Below, piece by piece: positions 10,424 through 19,390 of a DNA stretch of 64,000 nt. The DNA lies in assembly GCF_030689305.1 (NCBI RefSeq), contig NZ_JAUYVM010000002.1:496001-560000 (forward strand), in the 5' to 3' direction. Numbering within the stretch: the stretch's first letter is position 1; every line of letters starts with the position of its first letter. The notes beneath the pieces are model-generated. The model was not told where the DNA came from. It was given only the letters and a program-made list of their open reading frames with translations, and did no database searches. This DNA is from Vibrio penaeicida. Lineage in GTDB: Bacteria > Pseudomonadota > Gammaproteobacteria > Enterobacterales > Vibrionaceae. Made by a program: the position numbers and the translations under genes.

Positions 10424-10431
10424 CAATAATT

Positions 10432-11937
10432 ATGACAGAACTTCAATTTGCAGATCCAGAGCAGCTTGTTCATGACGTACAGAAGCCAAACGAACCAACG
10501 TTAGATGCTCTCTGGATAGATCGATTCTTAGATATTCAGTCTGACTCACATTCACTGCGATTTTGGTGTGATGCTAACAATATTTCTAATTCTGAAGATA
10601 TGAATCAAAGCTTAATAAGCGTGATTGATTTGATCGACGAAATCTTGAATGAGCAATTGAACGTGATTCTTCATGATGATTGCTTTCAGCAATTAGAATC
10701 AAGCTGGCGTGGTGTACAGTATTTAGTTAATCAGAAAGAAAGTTTTGGTTCTGAACAAGAATCAAAAATCAAAATATTGTCATGCAGTTGGGAAGAGTTA
10801 CGGCGTGATAGTCAGCGCGCAATAGAATTTGATCAAAGTAGTCTATTCAAGCTTATCTATCAGAATGAATTTTCTACGCCTGGTGGAGAACCATTTGGGT
10901 TGATTGTTGGAGACTATTGCATTTCACATCAAGCGGGAACGAATAAGCTTGATAGAGACATGACGCTAATCCGGAAGATTGCTCAAACAGCGGCTGCTGC
11001 TTTTTGTCCATTTTTAGTGTCTGCGACGCCGAGTTTGTTTGGTGTCGATACGTTTTCCGAGCTGGCAACGATCTTGGATGTGCAAGCCCAATTCGACCAA
11101 TTGGAATATGAGAACTGGCGCGCAGTAAGAGCAAGTGAAGATGCCAAATTTGTTGCAGTTACCGTACCTTATGTTTTGATGAGGCAGCCATATAAATATG
11201 ACGGAAGTCGATTGGAAGCTTTCGCGTTTAAAGAAAAAGTGAGTGATTCAGAAAGTGATTTTCTTTGGGGAAGTGCATCTTACTGTTTCGCCGCCACGGT
11301 TTTAAGAGCTTATAGCGAATCAGGGTGGTTTGCTCATATCAGAGGGCTTAAAGCGGGAAGTTATGGGCAGGGTGTTATTGTGCCTCCTGTAAATAGCCAA
11401 ACTCAATTCCCGGGAAAAGCTAAGCGATATCGTTCTCCGGTAAACTATCAGGTGTCTGAGTCGAGAGAGTTGGCACTCTCGGATTGTGGTTTTATACCAT
11501 TATCACCCGTACCAGATAGCCCACTTATTGCTTTTACTTCGAACTCATCGTTGCATAAACCCAAGTTGTTCGAAGAAAAAGGAATTACGGTTAACTCACG
11601 ACTTTCTTCAATGCTGCAATATACCCTTTGTGTTGCGCGTATTGCCCATTACATAAAAGTAATGGGAAGAGATAAGGTCGGGAGTTACCAAAATGCAGTG
11701 ACAATTGAAAGCGATTTTCAACGTTGGCTGCATCAATATACAACAGCGTCAGATGAAGCTTCAGATGAATTAAGGGCTAAGTACCCGCTCAACGAGGCTC
11801 GAATCCAAGTAAAAGAAAAACAAGGTAGTCCCGGACACTACTATTCAATATTACATTTAAGGCCGCATTTTCAACTTGATCAAATGGTCTCAAGTGTTCG
11901 GTTAATCACAGAGCTCTCTCCAGATAAAGCGTTTTAA
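10432..11937 (+). CDS. Second TssC-like sheath protein (TssC paralogue)
   Basis: This 501-residue protein is a full-length but diverged TssC. It keeps the same landmarks as the upstream gene (a S-S-W-R-G-V-Q-Y motif, FDQSSLFKLIYQNEF, GGEPFGLIVGDY, MGRDKVGSYQ and VKEKQGSPGHYYSILHLRP), but overall identity looks low. Agrobacterium-type clusters also carry two TssC proteins (TssC40 and TssC41), so this may be a minor sheath or baseplate-proximal subunit. There is no frameshift or missing block, so it is not a decaying copy. It lacks an obvious ribosome site and follows a strong hairpin, suggesting lower expression than tssC. Confidence 0.85.
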   Translation: MTELQFADPEQLVHDVQKPNEPTLDALWIDRFLDIQSDSHSLRFWCDANNISNSEDMNQSLISVIDLIDEILNEQLNVILHDDCFQQLESSWRGVQYLVNQKESFGSEQESKIKILSCSWEELRRDSQRAIEFDQSSLFKLIYQNEFSTPGGEPFGLIVGDYCISHQAGTNKLDRDMTLIRKIAQTAAAAFCPFLVSATPSLFGVDTFSELATILDVQAQFDQLEYENWRAVRASEDAKFVAVTVPYVLMRQPYKYDGSRLEAFAFKEKVSDSESDFLWGSASYCFAATVLRAYSESGWFAHIRGLKAGSYGQGVIVPPVNSQTQFPGKAKRYRSPVNYQVSESRELALSDCGFIPLSPVPDSPLIAFTSNSSLHKPKLFEEKGITVNSRLSSMLQYTLCVARIAHYIKVMGRDKVGSYQNAVTIESDFQRWLHQYTTASDEASDELRAKYPLNEARIQVKEKQGSPGHYYSILHLRPHFQLDQMVSSVRLITELSPDKAF

Positions 11938-11951
11938 ATAAGGAAAGTCAC

Positions 11952-12755
11952 ATGTCAGATTGGCAGCAATTGCTACGTCAAGCAAAGTTACAAGAAACGA
12001 TTGATTCTGTAATTCAGTCTATTAAATCAAACCCAAAAGATGCAGCCCTTCGTAGCTATTTCATTGAACTTTTGAGTATAGACGGGCAGTTAGAGCGAGC
12101 AGACGAACAGTTAATGCAAGCAATAAAATTGTTCCCGGAGTTTTTGGCTGGTGCTAGCCAGATTAGACATTTAGTTAAAGCCGCTCAGGCGCGAGTAGAT
12201 TTCTTCCAAGGCGGAGCGACAGCGAACTTCCTTGGTTCTAATGAAGAGCAATATGCAAAGCTGACTGAATTGAATTTAGCGATCCATGAACAAAAAGAAG
12301 AGGATGTTGAATCAATTAGTAAGGTGCTTGAAGAGCTACGACCTAGTACCCCATTACTAATCAATGGCACGCAATACGAAGATGTCCGCGATATAGATGA
12401 CTCTCTTAACGGCTTTATTGAATTATTCAGTTCAACAGGCAACTACTACCTAGCACCACTAGATCAATTGGTTTACCTCAATATCAAACCAGCCACCAAC
12501 CTGTTAGAGACGGTTTGGCGTCCTGTTGAGTTTGAAATTAAGGGCGTAATTGAAGGCGAAGCTCACATTCCGCTGACCTATGCTCGTAGCGAAACTGCTG
12601 GCAATAAACTCGGAAAAGAAACCGATTGGAAACCTGTATCAGGGGAAGTGGTATTCGCTGGCTTAGGGCAAAAAGTGTGGTTAGCCGGAGAAGGAGCGTT
12701 GCCGTTAGCTACGGTTACCTCTATTGAATCAGCACCGCAAACCGCTGAAGCGTAG
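11952..12755 (+). CDS. tagJ: T6SS accessory protein TagJ (ImpE family)
   Basis: The 267-residue protein begins with a tetratricopeptide-like helical half (about 1-100, with L-R-S-Y-F-I-E-L-L and DEQLMQAIKLFP) and continues with the ImpE domain, including LAPLDQLVYLNI and the following V-E-T-x-W-R-P-type segment. In Pseudomonas HSI-I, TagJ binds the TssB sheath protein and can assist ClpV recruitment. Its position between the sheath genes and tssE is the one seen in that cluster type. A ribosome site AAGGAAAG precedes the ATG. Confidence 0.88.
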   Translation: MSDWQQLLRQAKLQETIDSVIQSIKSNPKDAALRSYFIELLSIDGQLERADEQLMQAIKLFPEFLAGASQIRHLVKAAQARVDFFQGGATANFLGSNEEQYAKLTELNLAIHEQKEEDVESISKVLEELRPSTPLLINGTQYEDVRDIDDSLNGFIELFSSTGNYYLAPLDQLVYLNIKPATNLLETVWRPVEFEIKGVIEGEAHIPLTYARSETAGNKLGKETDWKPVSGEVVFAGLGQKVWLAGEGALPLATVTSIESAPQTAEA

Positions 12756-12764
12756 TAAGCCATT

Positions 12765-13247
12765 ATGGAAAAGCGTGCTCACGTTAGTAGTGGTGTTTCT
12801 CTATTGGACAAGCTAATTGATCATGACCCTAGAAATACCGAAGATGTGCATTTTCCGCTTAACAATCAACAGATTGTCCGTGGCTTAATTAGAGATGTGG
12901 AAGCGCTATTAAATACAAGACTAAGTTGGGTAAAAGTAGACAACTCTTTGCCCGAACTTAGACAGTCTCTGCTTACTTATGGTTTACCTGACTTTTCATC
13001 TATGCCATTTAGTAGCAAAGATGGACAGCAGCACCTCTGCAAAATTGTAAAAGATACGCTACTGGAATTTGAGCCAAGGTTTAAGGATGTTTCCGTGTCA
13101 ATAATCAACGACAAAGATGATGTTGAACGAGTGTTACGGCTGCGAATAAGTGCTGTTTATGAGCTTGGACAAAAGCATCATGAATTGGTGTTGGATTCAG
13201 AAGTAGAGCCAGTCAGCCTAGGAATTAAAGTGAGTGAAACAGCATGA
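12765..13247 (+). CDS. tssE: T6SS baseplate protein TssE (gp25-like)
   Basis: TssE is the lysozyme-like gp25 homologue of the baseplate wedge that starts sheath assembly. The 160-residue product has the family core in the middle (N-T-R-L-S-W, then LPELRQSLLTYGLPDF) and the EPRFKDVSVSI strand near residues 105-115. The length is typical. It begins 9 bp after tagJ and its stop overlaps the tssF ATG in an ATGA overlap, as is usual for wedge components made in fixed ratio. Confidence 0.93.
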   Translation: MEKRAHVSSGVSLLDKLIDHDPRNTEDVHFPLNNQQIVRGLIRDVEALLNTRLSWVKVDNSLPELRQSLLTYGLPDFSSMPFSSKDGQQHLCKIVKDTLLEFEPRFKDVSVSIINDKDDVERVLRLRISAVYELGQKHHELVLDSEVEPVSLGIKVSETA

Positions 13248-15067
13248 GTGATGAGTTTCTTAAGTATTACAATCGCGAACTTGCTTACTTGCGTCATAAA
13301 GGTCAGGAGTTTGGAAGCACTTATCCTAAAATTGCAGCAAGGTTGAAACTTAGTGAAGAACAAGTAGAAGATCCACATGTAGCTAGGATTTTGGAGGGCT
13401 GCGCCTTTCTGACTGCACAAATTAGGCAAAGCTTAGACAACAGTTTTCCTCAGTTGACGGAAGCTCTGATCGGGCAGCTATTCCCCGATTTTCATGCACC
13501 TATTCCCTCGATGAGTGTGATCAAAATAGACAGTGATGAATCGGCTACGTCGAAAGTAACCGTTAAACAAGGTGAGGCTGTCTCACTTGAAGCGCCCGGG
13601 TTTAAGTCTTGTCAGTTCAAAACATGTTACAAAACAGATGTATTGCCAATAAATATTAGTGAAGCATCGTTTGAAAATGCCCCTTTTCGTGGGCAGCTAT
13701 TGGATATTGAGAAAGAAGCAAAATCGGTTTTAAAGCTCACGTTAAAAGGTGCGAGTAAAGAAATCGAATTGAGCCAATTGGATTTCGATTCATTGCGGCT
13801 TTTCTTTAACGGACAGCCACAAGTTTCTTATCGCCTACTGCAATTATTGCTGCAATCTTCGATTGGTATGGCAGTTGTAGTTGATGACGAAACAACGCGC
13901 CAGCTTACGCCAAGGCACGTTAGCCCTGTAGGATATACCGATGAATTTTCGGTCGTTCCTTATAGTAAGCGTAGTTTTGTTGGAAGCCGGTTGTTGGTTG
14001 AATATTTCTTGTTTCCTGAGAAGTTTCTTTTTTCGGATCTCGTTAGCCTCGATCCAGTTTGGTTTGGTAGGAATGATGAAGCTGAGATTTGGATTTACTT
14101 CGATCAGAGTTGCGATTGGTTGGAAAAGCAAGTCACAAAAGATAGTGTCTTACTAGGCTGTACACCCGTCATCAATATGTTCAGTCATGCTATGGAGCCG
14201 ACAAGAGTGGTTGCGTCGGAATACGAATTTCCGTTGCACCCTGAGCATTTAGAACCTGATACGACAGAAGTAGTCAGTATTCAAGAAATTGGTGTGCGAA
14301 GCTGGCAAATGAAATACCAAAGCCTTCCACCATTTTATGCCGGAGAGCATACAAACTATCTTTCTGAGCATGAGATTTTTTGGACCATGAGAAGAGAAGA
14401 CAAAAGCTGGGCGGGAGGTTTTGATGAACCCGGGCGTGATGTTTACGTTTCATTTATAGATAAAGATCATAAAATTTTCGCGCCTGAAGGAAGCGACAAT
14501 TGGGTCATGTCGGCACAGGCTTGGTGTTGTAACCGAAATCTTCCCAAAAAACTGCCTTTCGGCGGCGGTATGCCAAATGTAAATATGCCTGATGTCAAAG
14601 ATAATTTTGACAGCTTACGATGTTTAGTTGCTCCGACGGAAACCATAAGACCTTCAATGGATTCAAGCTCACGATGGCAATTCGCCAAGTTACTTACGTT
14701 GTCCCACTTTTCAGATGACGGCGGGCTACAAACGTTAAGAGAGACATTGAATTTGTACGCCTTCAAAGCGTCGCCAGAGTCTAAGTCAATGATCGACTCT
14801 ATTGTGTCGATGAAAGTCGAGCCAGCAACTGGACGCGTGAATCAAAAGGGTCGAGTGGGCTTTTGCCACGGAACTGAAATTACTCTCGAAGTTTCTGAAA
14901 GTGCACAATCTAAAGAACAAATATTCTTACTGGGAAATGTTCTATCGACATACTTTGCTCAATTTGCAGAGATCAACACATTTACAAAGCTACGCATTAC
15001 TTTGAAAGGGTCGGGTGATGTATTCCATTGCTGGCCTGCATTATGTGGTGAAAAGGTACTGCTATGA
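13244..15067 (+). CDS. tssF: T6SS baseplate protein TssF (VasA)
   Basis: TssF forms the baseplate wedge with TssG and TssE. The 607-residue protein starts with the signature F-L-x-Y-Y-N-R-E-L-A-Y-L-R and contains DPHVARILEGCAFL and FPQLTEALIGQLFPDFHAPIP, all hallmark TssF blocks. The C-terminus has the C-H-G-T-E-I and FAEINTFT motifs. Start and stop both overlap their neighbours by four bases (ATGA), so tssE, tssF and tssG should be translated as a coupled set. Length is normal. Confidence 0.96.
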   Translation: MSDEFLKYYNRELAYLRHKGQEFGSTYPKIAARLKLSEEQVEDPHVARILEGCAFLTAQIRQSLDNSFPQLTEALIGQLFPDFHAPIPSMSVIKIDSDESATSKVTVKQGEAVSLEAPGFKSCQFKTCYKTDVLPINISEASFENAPFRGQLLDIEKEAKSVLKLTLKGASKEIELSQLDFDSLRLFFNGQPQVSYRLLQLLLQSSIGMAVVVDDETTRQLTPRHVSPVGYTDEFSVVPYSKRSFVGSRLLVEYFLFPEKFLFSDLVSLDPVWFGRNDEAEIWIYFDQSCDWLEKQVTKDSVLLGCTPVINMFSHAMEPTRVVASEYEFPLHPEHLEPDTTEVVSIQEIGVRSWQMKYQSLPPFYAGEHTNYLSEHEIFWTMRREDKSWAGGFDEPGRDVYVSFIDKDHKIFAPEGSDNWVMSAQAWCCNRNLPKKLPFGGGMPNVNMPDVKDNFDSLRCLVAPTETIRPSMDSSSRWQFAKLLTLSHFSDDGGLQTLRETLNLYAFKASPESKSMIDSIVSMKVEPATGRVNQKGRVGFCHGTEITLEVSESAQSKEQIFLLGNVLSTYFAQFAEINTFTKLRITLKGSGDVFHCWPALCGEKVLL

Positions 15068-16029
15068 AGCGAGAAAACTTTATAGAGGCGCTAGACAAAG
15101 AGCAGCTTTTTGAATCTCTGCACTTAATTGAACAGTTTTATTTGAAGTCTAATGCGAATTTAGGGACCGACCATTTACCAAGTCAAGAAACCATAGAACT
15201 GAAAGTTGCTCAACAGTTGGGATACGAAGTTGGTGAATTCACAACCGTGGAATCAAAGCGCAATCAAAGCTTAATCGTAATGACGAATCTGATTGGGTTA
15301 ACGGGTGAAAATGGTGTTTTACCCAAACATTATAGTGAATTGATTTTACAAAGACTCAAGGATAACGATCCTACGCTACAGGATTTTTTAGACATTTTTA
15401 ACCACCGAATTTTGTCTCTTTTCTATCGAACTTGGCAAAGTTTCCAACCGGCGGTACAGCACCGAAAAGTTTCTGTGAATGAGTTTTCATCATGGAATCA
15501 AGTCTTAGGATCCTTGACGGGAGACTTGGGCAACAGAGCAATTCATTGGGGGGGCTTATTTAGCCAGCCCGTAAAAAGCCGAGGATCGGTCCAAGCATGC
15601 ATGGAATCTCTTTCCGGTTGCGATGTGATTATTCGCGACTTTAAAGGGAAGTGGATGCATCTAACGGAATGTGAGCAAACGCGTTTGTGTTCTAAACGCC
15701 TACCTGAAGGGCAGTATTCAGAACTTGGACGCGGGGCGAGTCTTGGAAGAAAAGCATGGAATGTCAATGCAGGATTCATGGTTGAGTTTGTTGCTAAAGG
15801 GCAAGAACAGGTATACGGCATGATGCCCAATGGCGAACGAATTCGTGAAATTAAGGCGTTGTGCAAAGACTTACTTGGGAATACCGCTTCGGTTGAATGG
15901 AGCCTCACCGCCCAATACAAACACCTTCCTAAAGTACAACTGAAAAAAGGGGGAGGAAGGCTAGCATTGGGAAGCGTACTGGCACCTCACAAACGTTCAG
16001 AAAGCGGCACCATCACAATTCGAATTTAA
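15064..16029 (+). CDS. tssG: T6SS baseplate protein TssG (VasB)
   Basis: TssG is the second wedge component and binds two TssF copies. The 321-residue product matches the family in length and blocks: an N-terminal F-E-S-L-H-L-I-E segment, GENGVLPKHYSELIL, and LDIFNHRILSLFYRTW. The C-terminus has the G-R-x-A-S-L-G-R-K-A-W pattern. It starts inside the tssF stop (ATGA) and lies 35 bp upstream of clpV. Confidence 0.94.
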   Translation: MKRENFIEALDKEQLFESLHLIEQFYLKSNANLGTDHLPSQETIELKVAQQLGYEVGEFTTVESKRNQSLIVMTNLIGLTGENGVLPKHYSELILQRLKDNDPTLQDFLDIFNHRILSLFYRTWQSFQPAVQHRKVSVNEFSSWNQVLGSLTGDLGNRAIHWGGLFSQPVKSRGSVQACMESLSGCDVIIRDFKGKWMHLTECEQTRLCSKRLPEGQYSELGRGASLGRKAWNVNAGFMVEFVAKGQEQVYGMMPNGERIREIKALCKDLLGNTASVEWSLTAQYKHLPKVQLKKGGGRLALGSVLAPHKRSESGTITIRI

Positions 16030-16064
16030 GCAATATCAGTTAGGCGATATATAAGGAAATATCA

Positions 16065-18632
16065 ATGACATCTTTATCTCTAACCGCGTTAGTAGAGAGG
16101 CTTTCTAGTGATGCTAAATCTTCATTAGAACAAGCGGCAGCACTAGCGAGCAGCCGAACTCATCACAGTATTGAAATGACACACTGGCTAATTTCGATAC
16201 TTCAGCAGCAAGGCTCGACAATTCAGACTCTATCTGATCATTTCAATTTAAATGTATTCAAGTTAGAAGATGACATTCAAAAGAGCCTAGAAAAACTCAA
16301 AACAGGCTGCCAAACCGTACCAGGCTTATCTGCACATACCGTAACTATCTTAAAAAGTGCGTGGATGGCTTCAAGTATCGATTTCTCAGATGAACAGATC
16401 GATATTGTGCACCTGGTTTACGCATTGTTGAATGACGATACATTATTTGCGGTTTCATCCGCCTTTGGTAATGAGCTAGATAAAGTCACTCCAGAAACGT
16501 TACTGCAATTTTGGAAAAGCGAAGAGCGAAGTGTTGCAGAAAAAGCGCCAACGCAGAAAGCATCTACAAAATCTTTGGACCAATTTACCATTGATTTAAC
16601 GGAGCAGGCAAAGAAGGGAGACATCGATCCTGTTGTAGGTCGAGATAACGAAATCCGACTGATGATAGATATTTTACTCAGACGCCGTCAAAACAACCCA
16701 ATCTTAACGGGTGAAGCCGGTGTTGGTAAAACTGCGGTAGTTGAGGGTCTTGCGCTCAAAGTTGTGCAAGGGGATGTTCCTCCAGCGCTTCAAGGTGTTT
16801 CGATTAAGTCACTTGACCTAGCATTACTCCAAGCTGGCGCAGGAATGAAAGGTGAATTTGAGAATCGACTAAAGTCAGTTGTTAAAGAAGTCAATGAATC
16901 ACCGACACCAATTATCATGTTCATCGATGAAGCTCATGGGCTAATAGGAAGTGGTGGGCAAGCAGGTCAAAGCGATGCCGCAAACATTCTTAAGCCAGCT
17001 TTGGCTCGAGGAGAATTGAGAACCATTGCCGCGACAACGTGGGCTGAATACAAAAAATATGTAGAGAAAGACGCTGCGTTAACCCGACGATTCCAAGTTG
17101 TTCAAGTGGATGAACCTGCTCCTGAACTCGCTGTAGAAATGCTTCGTGGACTTGTGCCAGTTATGGAAGAACACCACGGCGTACATATTACAAATGAAGC
17201 CTTAAAAGCGGCAGTGTATCTATCTAATCGCTATATTAATGGACGTCAACTACCGGACAAAGCCGTTTCAGTCCTCGATACAGCGTGTTCAAGAGTGGCA
17301 CTAAGCCAGTCTGGGACACCGGGGCAGCTTGAGTCTCTTGAGAAGACATTAGAACAAAAAACAGCACAAATCGCCCAGCTCGAAAAAGAGCAGGCACTTG
17401 GTCATGCTCACACCGAGGTTTTAGCTGCACTAAACGAAGAAAGCGATACTTTAACGATCGAAATCGCAGAACTGAAAACGGTCTGGGAAACAGAATCAAA
17501 CTTGGTAGACGAATCCAAGCAATTGAAGATCGAAGTTCTTGAAGAGAAAAAAGAAGGTGCTTTAGAAAGGTTAGTAGAAGTTGAAGCAACCCTGGCAGAA
17601 AACAAGACGCCAATGGTCTTTTCACACGTTAACGAAGCACTGGTCTCTGAGATCGTGTCTGACTGGACGGGAATCCCGCTAGGAAAACTTCAAAACGATG
17701 AGATTAATAGTCTTTTATCATTAAAAGACACGTTGTGTGAACGCGTTGTTGGTCAAGATCATGCATTACATACGATGTCGGAAGTCATCAAAACCGCACG
17801 TGCCCAACTTAATGAAGAAACTAAGCCAAATGGTATATTTTTTCTTACTGGACCAAGTGGCGTAGGTAAAACAGAATCCGCGCTAGCGATTGCTGAACAG
17901 GTTTATGGTAGTGAGGAAAATGTCACTGTCATCAACATGTCTGAGTTTAAAGAAGAACACAAAGTTTCATTACTACTGGGGTCACCTCCAGGGTATGTTG
18001 GGTATGGGGAAGGTGGAGTACTTACGGAAGCTGTTAGAAGAAAACCATATAGCGTTATTCTTTTAGACGAAATGGAAAAAGCTCACCCAGGTGTCCAAGA
18101 TGTGTTTTATCAAGTCTTTGATAAAGGAACCATCAAAGACGGCGAGGGTCGTGATATTGATTTTAGAAACACCATCATCATCATGACGTCCAATGCTGGT
18201 ACAGATACGACAATGGAGCTATTCCAAGACCCTGAACTAGCCCCAGACATTGATGGTTTAAAGACGGCACTACGAGACGATTTGTTGGAAAGCTTTAAAC
18301 CCGCCTTCTTAGGTCGAGTAAATGTGATTCCATATATTCCTCTTAACCGAGAGGTGCTACAAGGTATTGCAAAAATTCAATTGAATAAAATTGGAAAGCG
18401 TATTTCATCAAACTATAACGCAGAATTCGATTATTCTGATGAGTTGATTTCCAGTTTGATTGACAATTGCAATGAAGAGGGTAGTGGCGCTAGAGCTATC
18501 CAAACCATTATTCAAAACAGCTTATTGCCAAAAATATCTGATGAAGTTTTAAACGCAATTTCTAACGATAAAGCTATTAATAAAGTGGCAGTTTTAGGTG
18601 ATGTAAATACTATTTCTATAAATGTCGAATAA
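16065..18632 (+). CDS. clpV: T6SS sheath disassembly AAA+ ATPase ClpV (TssH)
   Basis: ClpV disassembles contracted TssB/TssC sheaths for reuse. The 855-residue protein has a Clp N-domain (about 1-150), a first AAA+ ring with Walker A GEAGVGKT at 216-223 and Walker [10 protein letters not shown], a middle coiled coil (about 410-520), and a second AAA+ ring with Walker A GPSGVGKT at 596-603 and [12 protein letters not shown]. The order fits the ClpB-like type. Both ATP sites are intact. It is the last gene of the co-oriented structural run before a 222-bp AT-rich gap; no strong terminator follows, though a weak AT-rich stem with a T-run is present around 18650-18687. Confidence 0.97.
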   Translation: MTSLSLTALVERLSSDAKSSLEQAAALASSRTHHSIEMTHWLISILQQQGSTIQTLSDHFNLNVFKLEDDIQKSLEKLKTGCQTVPGLSAHTVTILKSAWMASSIDFSDEQIDIVHLVYALLNDDTLFAVSSAFGNELDKVTPETLLQFWKSEERSVAEKAPTQKASTKSLDQFTIDLTEQAKKGDIDPVVGRDNEIRLMIDILLRRRQNNPILTGEAGVGKTAVVEGLALKVVQGDVPPALQGVSIKSLDLALLQAGAGMKGEFENRLKSVVKEVNESPTPIIMFIDEAHGLIGSGGQAGQSDAANILKPALARGELRTIAATTWAEYKKYVEKDAALTRRFQVVQVDEPAPELAVEMLRGLVPVMEEHHGVHITNEALKAAVYLSNRYINGRQLPDKAVSVLDTACSRVALSQSGTPGQLESLEKTLEQKTAQIAQLEKEQALGHAHTEVLAALNEESDTLTIEIAELKTVWETESNLVDESKQLKIEVLEEKKEGALERLVEVEATLAENKTPMVFSHVNEALVSEIVSDWTGIPLGKLQNDEINSLLSLKDTLCERVVGQDHALHTMSEVIKTARAQLNEETKPNGIFFLTGPSGVGKTESALAIAEQVYGSEENVTVINMSEFKEEHKVSLLLGSPPGYVGYGEGGVLTEAVRRKPYSVILLDEMEKAHPGVQDVFYQVFDKGTIKDGEGRDIDFRNTIIIMTSNAGTDTTMELFQDPELAPDIDGLKTALRDDLLESFKPAFLGRVNVIPYIPLNREVLQGIAKIQLNKIGKRISSNYNAEFDYSDELISSLIDNCNEEGSGARAIQTIIQNSLLPKISDEVLNAISNDKAINKVAVLGDVNTISINVE

Positions 18633-18708
18633 GCGAATTATCAATAGCAAATTTAATTGCGGTGCAATTCAAATTAAGTGCTTTTTTATTAATTTAAGCT
18701 ATTAAATT

Positions 18709-18743
18709 GATTGAATATAAGTTATAAAAACGCGTATTCAATC
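18709..18743. promoter_or_regulatory. 9-bp inverted repeat upstream of hcp, possible enhancer site
   Basis: GATTGAATA (18709-18717) and TATTCAATC (18735-18743) form a perfect inverted repeat with a 17-bp spacer. It lies about 55-90 bp upstream of the sigma-54-like element. That position suits an upstream activating site for a VasH-type enhancer-binding protein, which drives hcp operons in V. cholerae. It could also be a leader hairpin of an upstream transcript. The assignment is inferred from geometry only. Confidence 0.35.
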
Positions 18744-18796
18744 AGTCGCAAATGACTAATTTATAATTAACAACCCTTCACTAATTTATTTGGTTA

Positions 18797-18812
18797 AGGG
18801 CAATTACTTGCT
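18797..18812 (+). promoter_or_regulatory. Candidate sigma-54 (-24/-12) promoter of hcp
   Basis: GG at 18798-18799 is followed after exactly 10 bases by GC at 18810-18811, within TTGCT, the preferred -12 half. The -24 half is poor beyond the GG. A start around 18823 would leave a short leader ending in the GGAGATTAGC ribosome site. Sigma-54 control of hcp operons is established in Vibrio. Confidence 0.35.
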
Positions 18813-18854
18813 CATAAATATGAGTTGAATTTATCAATGCTATAGGAGATTAGC

Positions 18855-19334
18855 ATGCAGGCAAATACATACCTTAAATACGCGGATATTAAAGGTGAAG
18901 CTACTGCTGAGCAGTACAAGGATCTGATCACTCTACTTTCTGTTGATTGGAGCGTAGGTCGTGAAATTACTTCTTACACAGGTACTGCTCAAGATCGTGA
19001 AGCAAGCTCTACTCGTTTGTACGACTTGACTATCACTAAACTGCAAGACCGCGCTTCTCCAGATCTATTCAAAGAAGCGACAATCGGTAAAGGTAAACCA
19101 GCTGTATTCCACATCACTAAGCAAGGTGAAAAAGTGGAAGAAATCATGAAGATCGAACTTACTGATGCAATGATTTCAAACTACGCAGTTTCTATCCAAG
19201 ACGACCGTCCAGTTGAGACAATCACTATTTCTTACACAGAAATGATGATGACTGTTACTCCAACTGATGACAAGAACAACGTTGTTGCTCCTCTTGTTTA
19301 CGGTTACAGCGGCGTTAAAGGTCAGCAAATGTAA
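18855..19334 (+). CDS. hcp: T6SS tail-tube protein Hcp
   Basis: Hcp hexamers stack into the tube that is pushed out with VgrG and effectors, and serve as a chaperone for small effectors. The 159-residue product has the Hcp fold pattern: an N-terminal Y-L-K-Y-A-D-I-K-G-E-A-T, a central V-G-R-E-I-T-S-Y and a C-terminal SYTEMMMTV block. It has a strong ribosome site (TAGGAGATT) and is expected to be highly expressed. It stands apart from the structural operon, next to vgrG, with its own upstream region, which suggests separate control. Confidence 0.96.
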   Translation: MQANTYLKYADIKGEATAEQYKDLITLLSVDWSVGREITSYTGTAQDREASSTRLYDLTITKLQDRASPDLFKEATIGKGKPAVFHITKQGEKVEEIMKIELTDAMISNYAVSIQDDRPVETITISYTEMMMTVTPTDDKNNVVAPLVYGYSGVKGQQM

Positions 19335-19341
19335 TTCATGT

Positions 19342-19363
19342 TGCGGGGCAGTTTTGTCCCGCA
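19342..19363 (+). terminator. Hairpin between hcp and vgrG, probable partial terminator
   Basis: TGCGGG (19342-19347) pairs with CCCGCA (19358-19363), and a G-U pair plus two more pairs extend the stem inward around a short T-rich loop. Only a broken T-tract (CTTGTTT) follows. This is what one expects of a leaky terminator or RNA-stabilising stem that makes Hcp far more abundant than VgrG. Confidence 0.55.
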
Positions 19364-19390
19364 CTTGTTTAACTTAGTAAGAAGTTTGTA

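Noticed and set aside
10432-11937. Second tssC as a decaying duplicate
   Set aside because: It is full length, has no frameshift and keeps all conserved blocks, so it is treated as a functional paralogue.
18650-18687. AT-rich stem AATTGC/GCAATT with a following T6 as clpV terminator
   Set aside because: The stem is weak and several bases separate it from the T-run; left as a note under clpV rather than called.
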